From contig NZ_CP088953.1 in the NCBI RefSeq assembly GCF_021165935.1, positions 4,070,501 to 4,134,500 of the forward strand: 64,000 bases of DNA, given 5' to 3'. Below, one piece after another: positions 63,120 through 64,000 of this stretch. Made by a program: the position numbers and the translations under genes. The notes beneath the pieces were generated by a model. It saw only the letters and a list, made by a program, of their open reading frames with translations, made no database searches and was not told where the DNA came from. Within the stretch, counting starts at the first letter, position 1, and each line of letters begins with the position of its first letter. The stretch is from Microbulbifer elongatus. GTDB taxonomy: Bacteria; Pseudomonadota; Gammaproteobacteria; Pseudomonadales; Cellvibrionaceae.

Positions 63120-63689
63120 CTACACACTCAGCGCTATGCCGATCGCAAGGGTCGCAGCACCCAGCAGCGTAAATACAATGGAGGTTTTGCGGAACATGGG
63201 TACCGCTATGGCGATCACCAGGCCGCTCACCAGACTGAATAGCAGGCTGAGGCCAAACAGAATACCCAGCACCCAGAACACCGGCCCCGCGTGCCCTTTG
63301 TGAATCAACAGGAACTGGTGCCAGAGATCGTGTTTTTTGACATGTAATATGGCCTTGCCGGGATCTTCCAGTGGCTCGAAATAGACCTGCCCCTTGTAAC
63401 CGTACCAGCCGATATAGCTTTCTTTCGGCTCATAGTAGTAGTCCGCGGGCAGTTTCATATCCTGCCCGTGTTGCGCCATCAACGGCAGCAACAGAGCCCG
63501 CACCTCGTCTTCCGCCTCGGGAATACCCGCGGGTACAGGCACCTCAAACTGCACCTCACTGCGCACACCGCCATCGATATCCATCATATGCAGCATACCG
63601 GTGGAGAGGTACATCACCGCCAGAGGGAGGAAGAAACAGGAAAAATAGGTGTGGAGTTTTATCCACAGCAAGCGGGTTCTGGATTTCAT
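63120..63689 (-). CDS. PepSY-associated membrane protein
   Basis: A 189-residue inner-membrane protein with an N-terminal helix (LHTYFSCFFLPLAVMYLSTGMLHMM), a periplasmic PepSY-like segment (about 45-118; ESYIGWYGYKGQVYFEPLEDPGKAIL), HDLWHQFLLIHKGHAGPVFWVLG with His residues, and two C-terminal helices. It is smaller than the PepSY protein at 41629-43149 but likewise follows a TonB-receptor gene (98 bases after). Role in metal-chelate handling inferred. Confidence 0.82.
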   Translation of the reverse strand: MKSRTRLLWIKLHTYFSCFFLPLAVMYLSTGMLHMMDIDGGVRSEVQFEVPVPAGIPEAEDEVRALLLPLMAQHGQDMKLPADYYYEPKESYIGWYGYKGQVYFEPLEDPGKAILHVKKHDLWHQFLLIHKGHAGPVFWVLGILFGLSLLFSLVSGLVIAIAVPMFRKTSIVFTLLGAATLAIGIALSV

Positions 63690-63736
63690 CTTGTTGTTTT
63701 CTGATTACGCCAATAACAAAGTTACTTCAATAAAGA

Positions 63737-63766
63737 AAAGGCGCGGTGCATACACACCGCGCCTTT
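63737..63766 (-). terminator. Hairpin between receptor and PepSY genes
   Basis: AAAGGCGCGGTG pairs perfectly with CACCGCGCCTTT over 12 pairs with a six-base loop; leftwards TTCTTTATTG follows. It may end or attenuate the receptor message before the PepSY gene. Confidence 0.75.
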
Positions 63767-63786
63767 CTGTCCGATTTCCGAGAAAA

Positions 63787-64000
63787 TCAGAAACGATAAT
63801 CTACAGACAGGCGGACATCGCGGCCGGCTTCATACAGGCCGGATACAATTTCCCAACCCGGAATATGGCTGTAATCCCCCACACTGGAGTGATCGCGATA
63901 GTGCTCGTCAAACAGGTTCTGCACGGCAAAGTTGACCGCAAGGCTGTCATCCTGGAGAGGCTGCCAACGCAGGTAGACATCGTGTACCTGGTAGCCCGGC
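63787..64000 (-). CDS. TonB-dependent receptor, C-terminal part (cut by window end)
   Basis: The minus-strand frame from the window edge to the TGA at 63787-63789 reads as the last strands of a TonB-dependent barrel: VHDVYLRWQPL, FAVQNLFDEHYRDHSS and the ending AGRDVRLSVDYRF with terminal Phe. NLFDEHYRDHSS and AGRDVRLSVDYRF resemble haem/siderophore-type receptors. The plug and start lie outside the window. Confidence 0.9.
   Translation of the reverse strand, partial: PGYQVHDVYLRWQPLQDDSLAVNFAVQNLFDEHYRDHSSVGDYSHIPGWEIVSGLYEAGRDVRLSVDYRF

Noticed and set aside
62898..63242. A 114-residue plus-strand frame before the PepSY gene.
   Set aside because: Its 3' part is the antisense of the PepSY gene and the start lies in the AT-rich promoter region; no family likeness.

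Overview
The window is a GC-rich gammaproteobacterial chromosome segment. The gene content points to a marine, halotolerant, polysaccharide-degrading bacterium of the Microbulbifer/Cellvibrionales type; this is an inference from gene content, with no rRNA or marker phylogeny behind it. The pointers are a complete ectoine operon, a multi-domain PL7 alginate lyase with poly-serine linkers, several TonB-dependent receptors, and a multisubunit Mrp-type cation/proton antiporter. No tRNA, rRNA, CRISPR array, prophage or transposase gene was seen.

Layout. 1-2.2 kb: end of an unknown gene, then glutathione-dependent formaldehyde detoxification (frmA, fghA). 2.4-9.6 kb: two small unknown genes, a TonB-dependent receptor with a lipoprotein phosphatase, and a two-gene unit (PhnD-like periplasmic protein plus a membrane protein). 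9.8-14.1 kb: a Fur-like box followed by a possible small RNA, a host-attachment-family protein, corA, and the cytochrome b561/YceI pair. 14.4-22.1 kb: a sodium/solute symporter and the ectABC-ask operon with a divergent ectR-type MarR regulator. 22.6-33.2 kb: a signalling island of an FHA/winged-helix protein, two Ser/Thr kinases with TPR tails, a trypsin-like protease and an FHA membrane protein, broken by a 1.1 kb non-coding stretch holding a structured RNA candidate. 33.3-39.6 kb: hisC, mepA, ddl, an HNH endonuclease, an RsmY/RsmZ-like small RNA with a GacA-type upstream activating site, and a sugar dehydrogenase fused to cytochrome c. 39.7-45.3 kb: one minus-strand unit running TonB receptor, PepSY membrane protein, RegB-type sensor kinase and RegA-type regulator. 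45.4-57.5 kb: xseB-ispA and dxs, separated by about 9 kb that carries a variant Mrp antiporter cluster. 57.9-64 kb: a DUF885 peptidase, the alginate lyase, and a second PepSY/TonB-receptor pair cut by the window end.

The main non-coding discoveries are: (1) a minus-strand small RNA near 37.8 kb with eight GGA motifs, a terminator and an exact TGTAAG-N6-CTTACA site about 64 bases upstream, the hallmark of Gac/Rsm (Csr) regulation; (2) six long cloverleaf-like palindromes that share a core but have locus-specific arms, with compensatory base changes between copies; (3) a roughly 245-base structured RNA candidate with duplicated motifs and a strong terminator near 29.9 kb.
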